A DNA stretch of 64,000 nucleotides from Marinospirillum minutulum DSM 6287 (GTDB lineage: Bacteria; Pseudomonadota; Gammaproteobacteria; Pseudomonadales; Halomonadaceae), in assembly GCF_000422325.1 (NCBI RefSeq), contig NZ_AULO01000009.1:62001-126000 (forward strand). Direction: 5' to 3'. This document shows positions 44,839-54,305 of this stretch, in pieces. The position numbers were made by a program, and so were the translations under genes. Each line of letters begins with the position of its first letter. Positions within the stretch are counted from its first letter, which is position 1. The notes below the pieces were generated by a model. It saw nothing but the letters and a program-made list of their open reading frames with translations. It was not told the origin of the DNA and ran no database searches.

Positions 44839-45528
44839 TTAGTCAACGGCTACCACTTCCAAATGTTTAGTATCTAAATAACAAAACTGTACATTTAAGT
44901 CTGCCAGCTTCACTCCATAAATACGCTCAGTCGTTATTTTTTGGTAGGCAGGGCGAGGGTTTTGTGCCAACACTTCAATTATTAGCTGTTTTAAATGACT
45001 GCCTTGAGGGTGGCTAGCCAACTTTTGCTCCGCCTTAGGTAAAAAGCTAACCACTAGGCTTTCTGGTGGTTCAGCCGCCCAAGCTGATAAAGCCGTAGGC
45101 TGGCTGTCTACCCAAGGAATATAAGGCTTAATATCCACCACGGGCGTACCATCAATTAAATCGATGCCTGATAGATAAAGCTTTACCCCTGAGGTTAAAT
45201 CTATCCCTTCTAGTTTTACGACCGATAAACCTAAACCGTTGGGGCGAAAAGTTGAACGGCTTGCAAAAACACCGACTTTTTTATTGCCGCCTAATCTGGG
45301 TGGGCGTACTTTTGGCTTCCAGCCCTGTTCTAAATTCTGATGAAAGATAAAGCTTATCCAAAGATGAGAGAAGGTTTCTAAGCCCTCGACTAAGGCAGCC
45401 TGATTGTAGGGTGGTAGCAATTCAAGTGTAGCAAAGGCGCTAGGAGCTAGTCCTGGCTGGCGAGGTACGGCAAACTTTTCTTGATAACAAGAATGTATTC
45501 TACCTAGCGTTTCCAGTGACCAGCTCAT
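44839..45528 (-). CDS. trmO: TrmO (YaeB/TsaA), tRNA m6t6A37 methyltransferase
   Basis: 229 residues from the ATG at 45528; a longer frame to 45624 only adds sequence that overlaps the HAD gene. It begins with the family's ETLGRIHSCYQEKFAVPRQPGLAP and has LEGLETFSHLWISFIFHQN, VRPPRLGGNKKVGVFASRSTFRPNGLGLSVVKL and SGIDLIDGTPVVDIKPY. These form the beta-barrel SAM site unique to TrmO. The C-terminal domain ends in ITTERIYGVKLADLNVQFCYL. TrmO methylates t6A37 in tRNA-Thr. Five bases separate it from the HAD gene upstream. Confidence 0.92.
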   Translation of the reverse strand: MSWSLETLGRIHSCYQEKFAVPRQPGLAPSAFATLELLPPYNQAALVEGLETFSHLWISFIFHQNLEQGWKPKVRPPRLGGNKKVGVFASRSTFRPNGLGLSVVKLEGIDLTSGVKLYLSGIDLIDGTPVVDIKPYIPWVDSQPTALSAWAAEPPESLVVSFLPKAEQKLASHPQGSHLKQLIIEVLAQNPRPAYQKITTERIYGVKLADLNVQFCYLDTKHLEVVAVD

Positions 45529-45532
45529 ACGC

Positions 45533-46189
45533 TTAGCTACGCAGGCTGAGTATTGGCCAGCCCTCTTGGGTTGCACGTTGATGCAAAGCTTCGTCTGGGT
45601 CAACAGCAACTGGGTTATCAACAATCTCTAATAAAGGTAGGTCATTATGTGAGTCGCTATAAAACCAGCTGTTTTTTAAGCTAAGGTCTTTTTCTGCAAG
45701 CCACTGATTCAGGCGAGTAACCTTACCTTCCCTAAAGCTAGGTATGCCAACAACCTTGCCAGTATAACTACCATTAATAAACTCTGGCTCAGCTGCTATT
45801 AGTTCATTTACACCCAATAAACGCGCAATGGGTTCAGTAATAAAACGGTTGGTAGCAGTAATAATAAGAAGCTCATCACCCGCTTCACGGTGCTTGTTTA
45901 AGAGTTCTGTAGCAGCAGGAAGTAGTAACGGGCGGATACACTCTTCAATAAAAACTTCACGCCAAGCAAGCATTTCTTGGGTAGAGTAGTGAGTTAAAGG
46001 TCGTAATGAAAAGGCAAGATAATCATGGATATCTAAAGTGCCTTGTTGGTAATCTATAAAATAGCGATCGTTAGCTTTTTTATATTCTTCAGCATCGACC
46101 AGCTCTTTACTTACCAAAAATTCACCCCAAGCGTGGTCACTATCACCCGCTATCAGGGTGTTGTCGAGGTCAAACAAGGCTAAACTCAC
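45533..46189 (-). CDS. HAD-IB family phosphatase (SerB/CicA-like)
   Basis: 218 residues from the GTG at 46189, which has GGAG nine bases upstream and gives the usual MSLALFDLDNTLIAGDSDHAWGEF start; the TTG at 46204 is an alternative. HAD motifs: DLDNT (nucleophile Asp7), LLIITATN, a Lys in EGKVTRLNQWL, and YSDSHNDLPLL. The cap is a helical C1 insert. The homologue occupies the same place beside rppH and ptsP in Pseudomonas. Proposed activities in this subfamily include histidinol phosphate or phosphoserine hydrolysis; I cannot choose between them. Confidence 0.85.
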   Translation of the reverse strand: MSLALFDLDNTLIAGDSDHAWGEFLVSKELVDAEEYKKANDRYFIDYQQGTLDIHDYLAFSLRPLTHYSTQEMLAWREVFIEECIRPLLLPAATELLNKHREAGDELLIITATNRFITEPIARLLGVNELIAAEPEFINGSYTGKVVGIPSFREGKVTRLNQWLAEKDLSLKNSWFYSDSHNDLPLLEIVDNPVAVDPDEALHQRATQEGWPILSLRS

Positions 46190-46309
46190 TTTATAAAGCT
46201 CCAAGTTACTAGTTGAGAAGGTTTAATACATTTTACATCAGTGTTAAATTGAATACTTTTGATTCTTTACGGAAGATTAAGTAATAAAGACTTTTTTGAG
46301 GGCGCAAGG

Positions 46310-46801
46310 GTGATTGATGAGGATGGGTACCGCCCGAATGTTGGAATTATAATCACGAATAGTGATGGTCAGCTGCTTTGGGCAAGGCGCTGTGGGCAGG
46401 ATGCTTGGCAATTCCCTCAGGGCGGTATTAAAAATGATGAAACGCCAGAACAGGCACTCTATCGCGAATTAAAAGAAGAGATAGGCTTGTGTCCTGATCA
46501 GGTTGAGCTTTTAGGGGCAACGCGTGGTTGGCTGCGTTACCGCTTACCTAAACGTATGGTGCGTCGCAATAGCCGCCCTTTGTGTATTGGCCAGAAGCAA
46601 AAGTGGTTTTTATTGCAAATACGTTGTGCCGACTCGCAAGTGTGTTTTGATTGTTCTCCCAAGCCAGAGTTTGATAGCTGGCGCTGGGTTAGCTATTGGT
46701 ATCCGCTAGGTCAGGTGGTGCCTTTTAAACGAGATGTATACCGTCGAGCTCTATTGGAGTTAGGCCCTAGAATTCATAGGATGCTACGTGAAAACTCATG
46801 A
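46310..46801 (+). CDS. rppH: RppH (NudH), RNA pyrophosphohydrolase
   Basis: 163 residues from the GTG at 46310, chosen because RppH proteins begin at M-I-D-x-D-G-Y-R-P-N-V-G and an AAGG sits just before it. Upstream in-frame sequence to 46259 lacks family similarity. The Nudix box [23 protein letters not shown] is complete, preceded by [15 protein letters not shown]. RppH removes pyrophosphate from 5'-triphosphorylated mRNA to trigger RNase E decay. It overlaps ptsP by 4 bases, the rppH-ptsP pair common in gammaproteobacteria. Confidence 0.94.
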   Translation: MIDEDGYRPNVGIIITNSDGQLLWARRCGQDAWQFPQGGIKNDETPEQALYRELKEEIGLCPDQVELLGATRGWLRYRLPKRMVRRNSRPLCIGQKQKWFLLQIRCADSQVCFDCSPKPEFDSWRWVSYWYPLGQVVPFKRDVYRRALLELGPRIHRMLRENS

Positions 46802-49089
46802 CTGACACACCAACCACTCTAAATATGTTAGATGTTCTGCGCAAAATTGTGCAGGAAGTTAGCACGGCTAGAGATTTGCATACGGCCCTGTCTATTGTTG
46901 TACGTAGAGTGCGTAAAGCAATGAATACCGATGTTTGTTCAGTTTATTTAATGGACTCACGTCAAGAACGTTATGTGTTGATGAATACTCTGGGTTTAAA
47001 TGCTGCTGCTGTGGGTGTTGCTAGTTTAGCCCCTTCAGAAGGTTTGGTTGGTTATGTGGGGCAGCGTGAAGAACCAATAAATTTAGATAATGCACCCCTG
47101 CATCCACGTTTTCGCTATTTACCAGAAACAGGCGAAGAACGTTATCACAGCTTTTTAGGTGTACCCATAATTCATCAGCGGCGTGCTATGGGTGTGCTGG
47201 TTGTGCAGCAAATGGATAAGCGCAAGTTTGATGAAGGCGAAGAAGCCTTTTTAGTAACTATTGCAGCCCAGCTAGCCGCTGTGCTTGCCCATGCTCAACT
47301 AAGTGGTAGTTTAAAAATTATTCCGGGTCAGCGCCAAGAGATGGTGCGCTTTGAAGGCCTTCCCGCTTCTCCAGGTGCTGCCATAGGAAAAGCTCGCGTT
47401 ATTATGCCGCCTGCCGACTTAGACAGTGTGCCTGACCGAGAGTGTGAGTCGATAGAAGATGAAAAAGTTATCTTTTTAGCCGCACTCAAATCGGTTAGAG
47501 ATGATATTCGTGCAGTAGGTTTAAAGCTGGCGAACCGTGTTAGTGCACAAGAACAAGCCTTATTTGAAGCCTACATTCAAATGCTAGATGAAGATTCTTT
47601 GGGTGCGGAGGTTTTAAAACACATAGAAGAAGGGCAGTGGGCGCAGGGCGCTTTAGCTTTTGTTGTAAGGCGGCATGTTAAGTACCTAGAAAAAGTTGAA
47701 GATTCTTATTTGCGTGAGCGAGCAGCCGATATACGTGATTTAGGCCGCCGAGTGTTGTCTTACTTGCAGGCTGGTGGTGAAGCGCCACGAGATTATGAAG
47801 ACAACACTCTCCTAGTAGGTGAAGAGTTATCACCTGCTTTGTTGGGTGAAGTGCCTAAAGAAAAACTAGCTGGTTTAATAACGGTTAAAGGCTCTAGTAA
47901 CTCCCACTTGGCAATTTTAGCACGGGCTATGGGTATTCCTGTGGTGATGGGGTTAACAGACCTGCCCTTTGCTCAATTAGAAGGGCAGTTGTTAATCCTT
48001 GATGGCTACCGTGGTCAGGTTATTACTAACCCAGATGAACTGCTACGCCGCCAGTATGTAGAATTTATTGAAGAAGACAGAGCACTTTCTGATGCATTAG
48101 AAGCAGAAGCAGGGTTGCCTTGCATTACACGTGACGGGCATCGCGTACCTTTATTATTAAATACTGGTTTAGCTGCCGACCATGCTAGAGCGCTTGCCTA
48201 TGGTGCAGAGGGTGTTGGCCTGTATCGCACCGAAGTGCAGTTTATGATGGCCGATCGCTTTCCTAGTGAACAAGAGCAAGTCAGCCTGTATCGACAACAG
48301 CTATCAGCTTTTGCACCACGTGAAGTCACCATGCGTACCCTCGATATCGGTGGTGATAAGCCGCTGCCCTATTTTCCTATTGAAGAAGACAACCCTTGTT
48401 TAGGTTGGCGAGGCATACGTTTTACTCTTGACCATCCAGAAATATTCTTAACCCAAGTAAGAGCCATGCTTAGGGCAAGTGAAGGGTTAGATAACCTACG
48501 CATTCTTTTGCCAATGATTTCTTCGGTACGTGAAGTAGAAGAAGCCCGTGCTTTAATTCGCCGTGCTTGGGTTGAATTACGTCAAAATGAAGGTCTACGC
48601 ATTGCTAAGCCATTGGTGGGCGCAATGATTGAAGTGCCTGCGGCTATTTTCCAAATCCGCGCACTCTCAGAGCGGGTCGACTACTTGTCGGTGGGCAGTA
48701 ATGACTTAACCCAATATATGTTGGCGGTAGATCGCGATAATCCACGGGTAGCCAGGTTGTACAGTGGCTATCATCCGTCTGTGTTACAGGTGTTGGCTAA
48801 AATAGCCGCAGACTCCCATGCTGCTCGCTTGCCTGTTAGTATTTGCGGTGAGCTAGCGGGCGATCCAGCAGGTGCTGTGTTGCTTTTGGGTATGGGCTAT
48901 CAAAACCTTTCGATGAATCTAGCCAGCTTGCCTAGGGTTAAGGCGGCTATTCGTCGAGTAAGTATTGGTCAAGCTAGGGAGTTGCTGGCAAGGGTGCTCA
49001 AGTGTGCTAGCACAGATCAGGTTGTTGGGCACTTGGGTGTATTTATGGGCGAGCTAGGTTTGGGCTGGCTTTCGGGGCCCAAGAGCTAA
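46798..49089 (+). CDS. ptsP: PtsP, enzyme I of the nitrogen phosphotransferase system
   Basis: 763 residues. A GAF domain (about 15-165, with [33 protein letters not shown]) precedes the PEP-utilising enzyme: [16 protein letters not shown] with phospho-accepting His370, [53 protein letters not shown] and [10 protein letters not shown]. PtsP passes phosphate from PEP to NPr and EIIA-Ntr, sensing nitrogen state through glutamine and alpha-ketoglutarate bound by GAF. Its 3' end overlaps that of the convergent L,D-transpeptidase gene by 36 bases. Confidence 0.96.
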   Translation: MTDTPTTLNMLDVLRKIVQEVSTARDLHTALSIVVRRVRKAMNTDVCSVYLMDSRQERYVLMNTLGLNAAAVGVASLAPSEGLVGYVGQREEPINLDNAPLHPRFRYLPETGEERYHSFLGVPIIHQRRAMGVLVVQQMDKRKFDEGEEAFLVTIAAQLAAVLAHAQLSGSLKIIPGQRQEMVRFEGLPASPGAAIGKARVIMPPADLDSVPDRECESIEDEKVIFLAALKSVRDDIRAVGLKLANRVSAQEQALFEAYIQMLDEDSLGAEVLKHIEEGQWAQGALAFVVRRHVKYLEKVEDSYLRERAADIRDLGRRVLSYLQAGGEAPRDYEDNTLLVGEELSPALLGEVPKEKLAGLITVKGSSNSHLAILARAMGIPVVMGLTDLPFAQLEGQLLILDGYRGQVITNPDELLRRQYVEFIEEDRALSDALEAEAGLPCITRDGHRVPLLLNTGLAADHARALAYGAEGVGLYRTEVQFMMADRFPSEQEQVSLYRQQLSAFAPREVTMRTLDIGGDKPLPYFPIEEDNPCLGWRGIRFTLDHPEIFLTQVRAMLRASEGLDNLRILLPMISSVREVEEARALIRRAWVELRQNEGLRIAKPLVGAMIEVPAAIFQIRALSERVDYLSVGSNDLTQYMLAVDRDNPRVARLYSGYHPSVLQVLAKIAADSHAARLPVSICGELAGDPAGAVLLLGMGYQNLSMNLASLPRVKAAIRRVSIGQARELLARVLKCASTDQVVGHLGVFMGELGLGWLSGPKS

Positions 49090-50817
49090 GCGCTTGTTAT
49101 CTTTTAAGCTATCTTTATGGTAAATATCATCCCGCCAGTGTAAGCGCCCTGCGTTATCTGTCCAGGCTGTCCAATACATTAAGTAGACGGCTACTTTAGG
49201 TCTTACTTGCAAGTAGCGCTCCTCACCCTGTTGATAAACCTCATTGATAGCTTCTTCTGTCCAGTTTTTGTTGTGATTAAGTAAAGCAAGTACCAGCTGA
49301 TCAGCATCTTCTAAACGCACACAGCCAGAACTAATATCACGGTTATCCTGATTGAATGCTTGGCGGTAGGGTGTGTCGTGTAGATAAATTGCTTGTTGGT
49401 TAGAAAGCCGGAATTTTGCTCTACCTAACTGATTGTACCTGCCTGTTTTTTGCACTATTCGGTAGCTAGATTTCTCATCTTGAAAGTCACTGGCTGATAC
49501 TTCATCTAAAGAAACAAAGCGAGAAGGGGTATGCCAGCCGTCGACCAGGGCATAGTCTCGAGAGCTGAGGTACTGAGGATTTTGTAGGGCACGTGGAAAA
49601 ATACGTTGCCTAGCAATGCTGTCAGGCACATTCCAGAGTGGATTTAATACAAGAGAGGTTAACCACTGGTTCATTATGGGTGTACGTAAACCGTCACGTC
49701 CAATGATAATTTTCATGTCTAGTTTAAGTTGGTTGTCTTCAATAAAAGCAAGGCGCTGATCAGCCATATTAACCATCAGGTGACGGCTATTTGGGGTTTT
49801 GGGTAGATGATGCAGGCGACGCAGATTGTGGGCTAATACCCTCATTTTTTCTTGAGGGGTTAGGTTGAGTTTTTGTCGGGTAACTTTATTGGTTGTGCCC
49901 GTGACTTTTAAGTTATGCCTTAGCTGAAAGTTTTTTAATGCTTGTTCTAGCTGTTCATCAAATAAAGGTTGCTGACTTGCTGTAGGAAAGTAGTTTTGTA
50001 AATCTAGAAGGTCACCTAGATGCTTAAGCTGTACAGCCAGCCGAGTTACCTCTGAATTTCTTGAACCTAGCATTAGGTAGTTGTCTACCTGTGGCCAATC
50101 ACCTAGTAGGGCTATTTCTTCTAGTTGTGAAAAGGCTTTTCGCCAGGGTAGGTAATAGCGACTTGTAGGTTGGGTTTCTTGAATGCGTGCAACAGCCCAA
50201 ACTACGGGTTGCTGATCTTGTAGTTCTTGTAGCCAGCTAGGAAAAATATCAGCTAAATGCTGCCTAACAACTTCATCTGGCCAGTTGTCCCAGCGTTCAT
50301 AAGCATTGGTTACACCATGATCTTGGTCTAGATCAAACTTGGTCCAGTAACCCTTGAGTAGGTCATCTTGGTAACTAAGAAAAAGATCAGTAATAAGCAG
50401 GTCAGTTGCTTGGCGGTGTCTAGGTAGCCCTGTATTCACTGGCTGATGGAGTAATTCAGCAAGCTGTTTGTATACTTCTAGTTTAGGGTGGGGTTCAAGT
50501 GTTAACCAAGGTTTTAAATCATGGAACAGTAAGCGGGCAGCTGCGTTGGGTTGACCGGTGGTATCAAACCAGAAATTATTAAACTCTGCTTGTTGGTAAA
50601 GTTTTGCTAGGTAATTACGGTGCTTTAATTTTTGTTGAGGGTAGTAGGTTGCTAGCGTGGAATCCACCCAGTTGGTTAGGGTTTCTTGGCTGGCAACAGA
50701 ATTCAGTGTTCTGGGCTGATTTGGTTTAGACGATTTAGAAATAGAAGCGCAGGCAGGCAAGGAGGCTAGCAATAAAAGTAGGCAGTAAACAGGTAGTTTT
50801 TTTTGATTAAATCCCAT
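49054..50817 (-). CDS. L,D-transpeptidase (YcbB/LdtD family), probable lipoprotein
   Basis: 587 residues from the ATG at 50817; this start gives a short basic n-region and a lipobox LPAC after LLLLLAS. The in-frame start at 50859 would put 14 extra residues before the signal. Scaffold domain at about 85-240, a peptidoglycan-binding helix set (ALKNFQLRHNLKVTGTTNKVTRQKL), then the YkuD catalytic domain with HDTPYRQAFNQDNRDISSGCVRLED (His, Ser, Cys). It crosslinks peptidoglycan by 3-3 bonds. Convergent and overlapping with ptsP; the NRDE gene lies just upstream. Confidence 0.9.
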   Translation of the reverse strand: MGFNQKKLPVYCLLLLLASLPACASISKSSKPNQPRTLNSVASQETLTNWVDSTLATYYPQQKLKHRNYLAKLYQQAEFNNFWFDTTGQPNAAARLLFHDLKPWLTLEPHPKLEVYKQLAELLHQPVNTGLPRHRQATDLLITDLFLSYQDDLLKGYWTKFDLDQDHGVTNAYERWDNWPDEVVRQHLADIFPSWLQELQDQQPVVWAVARIQETQPTSRYYLPWRKAFSQLEEIALLGDWPQVDNYLMLGSRNSEVTRLAVQLKHLGDLLDLQNYFPTASQQPLFDEQLEQALKNFQLRHNLKVTGTTNKVTRQKLNLTPQEKMRVLAHNLRRLHHLPKTPNSRHLMVNMADQRLAFIEDNQLKLDMKIIIGRDGLRTPIMNQWLTSLVLNPLWNVPDSIARQRIFPRALQNPQYLSSRDYALVDGWHTPSRFVSLDEVSASDFQDEKSSYRIVQKTGRYNQLGRAKFRLSNQQAIYLHDTPYRQAFNQDNRDISSGCVRLEDADQLVLALLNHNKNWTEEAINEVYQQGEERYLQVRPKVAVYLMYWTAWTDNAGRLHWRDDIYHKDSLKDNKRLALGPRKPAQT

Positions 50818-50836
50818 TTTAAGTAGGTAGATTAGT

Positions 50837-51589
50837 TTACCAGTTAAAATACTGTTCATTACTTAGCTTCGTGTTAGTTGAGTGGTTTCTTTCATGTAAG
50901 TGCCAAGAGTTATCAGCTTCTAACCATAAAAGTGTTGAGCTGCGTGTGCCATAGTTTTCACCTTTAATAAATATAGGTGATAAAAGGCGTTCAATTTCTA
51001 AACCTACATGAGTATTAGGTAGGTCTGCATCAGCTGCTCTTGTTTGGTCTGCAAGTGTAGCAAAAAGCTGACGAGGATGGCAGTTATCTGCGGCTTGCCA
51101 AGCTTCCATTGCTTGCCTTAAACGGCGTGTTTTAGGCCAGTCTGTATTTAAGGTGGCATTGCTTAGTAAATAAAGCCCAGGGTTAAGCTGTTTAGGTTTT
51201 TCGGCTAGCCGATTAGAAAAGTACCAAGCTTCATTACTGTCTCCCCACACTAGGTTAAAACCAGCAAAATCTTGTTGATTCGCTAGCAACCAAGTGGGTA
51301 ACTCAGCTAGAGGTTGCTCTAGTGCTTGTAAAACGAGTTCACCACGCGAAACTTTTCCTGCAGCTAGGTTTTTACCATCCCTATAATTCGTAAGTGTTGC
51401 CCAGCGGCCTTGTTTGCTAGCCAGTAACCAACTTCCACCTGCTTCTAAATCTTTACCACCCAAAATATTAGGTTGCTCAGGCCAAAAGCAAGCAGGACGT
51501 GTTGGACGCTGATAGGCCTCGTCACGATTAGCGGCGATTAAAAAGGGGTAACGTTGGTCTTGTTTCCAAGATAAAGCTAGTAAGCACAT
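50837..51589 (-). CDS. NRDE (TANGO2-like) family protein
   Basis: 250 residues. The name motif is present as FLIAANRDEAYQRPTRPA, with Cys2 exposed after Met removal as the presumed N-terminal nucleophile. GGKDLEAGGSWLLASKQGRWATLTNYRD follows, and the end has NYGTRSSTLLWL. NRDE proteins have an Ntn-hydrolase-like fold; TANGO2 in animals is linked to lipid and haem handling, but the bacterial role is unknown. The start lies less than 90 bases from the sensor kinase start on the other strand. Confidence 0.9.
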   Translation of the reverse strand: MCLLALSWKQDQRYPFLIAANRDEAYQRPTRPACFWPEQPNILGGKDLEAGGSWLLASKQGRWATLTNYRDGKNLAAGKVSRGELVLQALEQPLAELPTWLLANQQDFAGFNLVWGDSNEAWYFSNRLAEKPKQLNPGLYLLSNATLNTDWPKTRRLRQAMEAWQAADNCHPRQLFATLADQTRAADADLPNTHVGLEIERLLSPIFIKGENYGTRSSTLLWLEADNSWHLHERNHSTNTKLSNEQYFNW

Positions 51590-51675
51590 AAGTTGAATCC
51601 AGCGTGAAAGGCGATTATTTTTTGGCCAGTATTGTTATACTCGTTTTTTTAATTGTATTAAACAAGGGGCTTTCT
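51590..51675. promoter_or_regulatory. Divergent promoter region, NRDE gene and sensor kinase
   Basis: On the plus strand TG at 51633-51634, one base, then TATACT (51636-51641) form an extended -10 that would start transcription near 51648, followed by AAGGGG at 51664. On the minus strand TATAAC is a candidate -10 for the NRDE gene. If the kinase started at the GTG at 51604, only 14 bases would separate the two start codons. Confidence 0.45.
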
Positions 51676-54297
51676 TTGCCTGCGCTTGAGTCATCATCAA
51701 ATATAAAGCAACGCCTAACAAAAAGTCGTTGGTTAAGTTTGTTAATACCTATGGCTAGTATAGGTTCTCTTCTGTTTGCCTTGATAGGCTTGCTGATGAA
51801 TCTTAGTTTTCATGCCATAGAAAATATGGCTGAAAAAGAAGTTGAAGAACGGATGCTTGTTTCTATAAGCCAAATGACACAAAAATTATCAGGTGAACTT
51901 CAGCAGCTAGAACGCTTGGGTGACCTGTTGGCACAGCAAACTAAGCTATTATTAAATGCACCAAACATAAGCACACCAACTACCTTGGCTAAGAAGTTAC
52001 AGCACAGCCCTGAAGGCGCAATTTTTGGTCAAACCACTAACCAGCCAGTTATTTTTTTACCCTTTAAAAGCCAGCAAAACCAAGATAAAAAAGAGCGGAA
52101 GTTACAGCAGCTTGCACTTCTCTCGCCCTTGATGAAAAGCATTTACACTAGCCATAATTTAATTAACAGAGTCTATATCAACACGTCTGAAGCTGAAACG
52201 CTTATCTATCCTTACCCAGACTTAACTGGTTTTTTTCCTATTTCATCAAGTGTTAAAGGGTTAGATTATTATAAACTGTCTAAAGGTATAGATACTTCGC
52301 AAAATGTTGCTATTTGGCGTAGTAACTACAAGGAAAATACTAATAAGAGTAAAACGCTAACCTTAATAAACCCTATTATTCATCAGGGTGAGTTGACCGG
52401 AGTTAGTGGTTTAGATATTTCATTAGACTCTTTAGGCCAATATTTAACCAAGATGTCTGTGCCTTGGGGTGGTTATAGCTTATTGATGGATGCTGAAGGG
52501 AAGCTGTTGGTACTTCCTTATCAGGCTATAGCAGATTGGCAAAATATGAATGCGAGTGATTTACTAGATAAACTTGGTCCACTGCGCTCAGATGCATCAG
52601 GGTTAGTTAACCTTAAAGTTAGTGAACAAAACTTACTTTTAAGCTGGTCTAGTGTTTCACCTACCGGTTGGAAGCTACTTAATGTAGCTAACTTAGATAA
52701 AGCTTATAGCGTTAAAAATCAGTTAATAGATGACTATAAATTGGTGCTTTATTCAGTAAGTGTTTTTTTGGTTTTTATGTTTTTCCTGCTAATTTATTTG
52801 GTTTTTCGTCGTGATAAGCAGTTTGAATTAGCTGATCAAAATAGTTTTTTAATAAAAGAAACCAACAAACCTGCTGTTATTAAGAAAAATCTTGATGAGT
52901 TAGACTTTTTTTCTTTAATTACAGGCCCTCTAATTGTTTGTAAGTTTGATAAAGACGGGCTTATTTTAGCTTGTAACTCAGCATTTGAGCACCTGGCTGG
53001 CAGCACCCAAAACAACTTAAAAGGACGCCACCTTTTTGATTTGTTAGATATAAAAAGATCCTTAGTAACAAGTGAAGTGAAAGAAGTTGAACTGTCTGTA
53101 GCCCAGCAAGGAAAAACCTGTTTTTGGATAAGCTTGCACTACTCACCAACTGGGCAAGGCTTGTTACTTTTACTCGATATTAGCGAAAGTAAACAAATAC
53201 AGCAGCAGTTAAGGGGGGAGCGCCAAAGGGCACGTTTAGCGGCAAAAATGAAGGCTGAGTTTTTTCAGGTTGCTGTTAGTGATGCCAATGAGCTGTTGCT
53301 GGAACTGCTGCAAAATGCACGCGGCTTTGATGATGAACTAACGAACTACTGTCAAGCCAAGCTAATAGAAATGCAGCACCTACTAGATAACATGCGTGAT
53401 ATGTCCGATGCTGGCGAGCTGGGTCAGCAAGATTTATCTGAAGATACGCTTGTTCTTAGTTCGCTAGTGAATGATTGTTATACTGCCAATGAAGGTTCAC
53501 TAGCCAAGAGCGGTCGTCGTTTACTAATCGAATATGGCAGCAATATTCCTGAGTTTTTAGTTATAGACAGGCGGCGTTTATTTCGCTTGATGCGCCACCT
53601 GCTACGCCAGATGATCCAGCTGTCTGGTAAGGGTGATATTCACCTGTGGTTTGGTTGGAATACCTTAGGGCGACTTCAGTTAAAAATTCAAGACCAGGGG
53701 GGTGGCTTAGATGAAAAGGAGCGTTTGCGCCGTTTCCAATTGACCACACCCTTAAGTAGCAGCTACGTAGCTTCCTCTGGTGCGCTTGGTTTAGGCCAAC
53801 TCTTAACACGTCAGCTGGTACATGAAATGCAAGGCAGCCTAGATGTAGAAGCGATCAGTGCTGGTGGGTTGCAAATACAAATTGAGCTACCTGCAAAACT
53901 GGGTAAGCAATCTGAGCAGCTAACACTAGGCCGCCTGCTGGTTGTCGATGATGGGCCTGTAAATGCCATGTTAGCGTCAAGCGTGTTAGAAAAGTCTGGT
54001 TATGAAGTTGATGTTGCTAGTAGTGGTGCCGAAGCCTTAGTGCTGGGTAAGCAAAAAAACTACGATTTAGTGTTAATGGATATATTTATGCCCGTTATGG
54101 ATGGCATAGAAACAACCCGCTTATGGCGTGAGTTAAATAATGCTAATGCCAAGGTACCAATTATTGCTTTAACAGCCAATGCAATGGATTTAGAGTATGA
54201 GCGCTTTTTAACCCAAGGCATTGATGATTACTTAACTAAACCCTACCGACCTAATGAGTTGCGTGAGCTAGTTCAGAGTTGGTTAGAAAAAAAATGA
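51676..54297 (+). CDS. Hybrid sensor kinase-like protein lacking the phospho-accepting histidine
   Basis: About 873 residues from the TTG at 51676 (AAGGGG six bases upstream); a GTG at 51604 would add 24 residues and a third membrane segment. Topology: one membrane helix (LIPMASIGSLLFALIGLLMNL), a periplasmic dCache-like domain, a second helix (LVLYSVSVFLVFMFFLLIYLVF), a PAS-like domain, a DHp-like coil, an HATPase_c-like domain and a C-terminal receiver with Asp in LVLMDIFMPVMDG. The H-box reads AEFFQVAVSDANELL, with Asp (codon 53281) where His is expected, and the N-box Asn is Gln (HLLRQMIQLS). G-boxes DQGGGLD and ALGLGQ remain. It is probably a pseudokinase or scaffold with a working receiver. 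Confidence 0.8.
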   Translation: MPALESSSNIKQRLTKSRWLSLLIPMASIGSLLFALIGLLMNLSFHAIENMAEKEVEERMLVSISQMTQKLSGELQQLERLGDLLAQQTKLLLNAPNISTPTTLAKKLQHSPEGAIFGQTTNQPVIFLPFKSQQNQDKKERKLQQLALLSPLMKSIYTSHNLINRVYINTSEAETLIYPYPDLTGFFPISSSVKGLDYYKLSKGIDTSQNVAIWRSNYKENTNKSKTLTLINPIIHQGELTGVSGLDISLDSLGQYLTKMSVPWGGYSLLMDAEGKLLVLPYQAIADWQNMNASDLLDKLGPLRSDASGLVNLKVSEQNLLLSWSSVSPTGWKLLNVANLDKAYSVKNQLIDDYKLVLYSVSVFLVFMFFLLIYLVFRRDKQFELADQNSFLIKETNKPAVIKKNLDELDFFSLITGPLIVCKFDKDGLILACNSAFEHLAGSTQNNLKGRHLFDLLDIKRSLVTSEVKEVELSVAQQGKTCFWISLHYSPTGQGLLLLLDISESKQIQQQLRGERQRARLAAKMKAEFFQVAVSDANELLLELLQNARGFDDELTNYCQAKLIEMQHLLDNMRDMSDAGELGQQDLSEDTLVLSSLVNDCYTANEGSLAKSGRRLLIEYGSNIPEFLVIDRRRLFRLMRHLLRQMIQLSGKGDIHLWFGWNTLGRLQLKIQDQGGGLDEKERLRRFQLTTPLSSSYVASSGALGLGQLLTRQLVHEMQGSLDVEAISAGGLQIQIELPAKLGKQSEQLTLGRLLVVDDGPVNAMLASSVLEKSGYEVDVASSGAEALVLGKQKNYDLVLMDIFMPVMDGIETTRLWRELNNANAKVPIIALTANAMDLEYERFLTQGIDDYLTKPYRPNELRELVQSWLEKK

Positions 54298-54305
54298 GGT
54301 GACAC

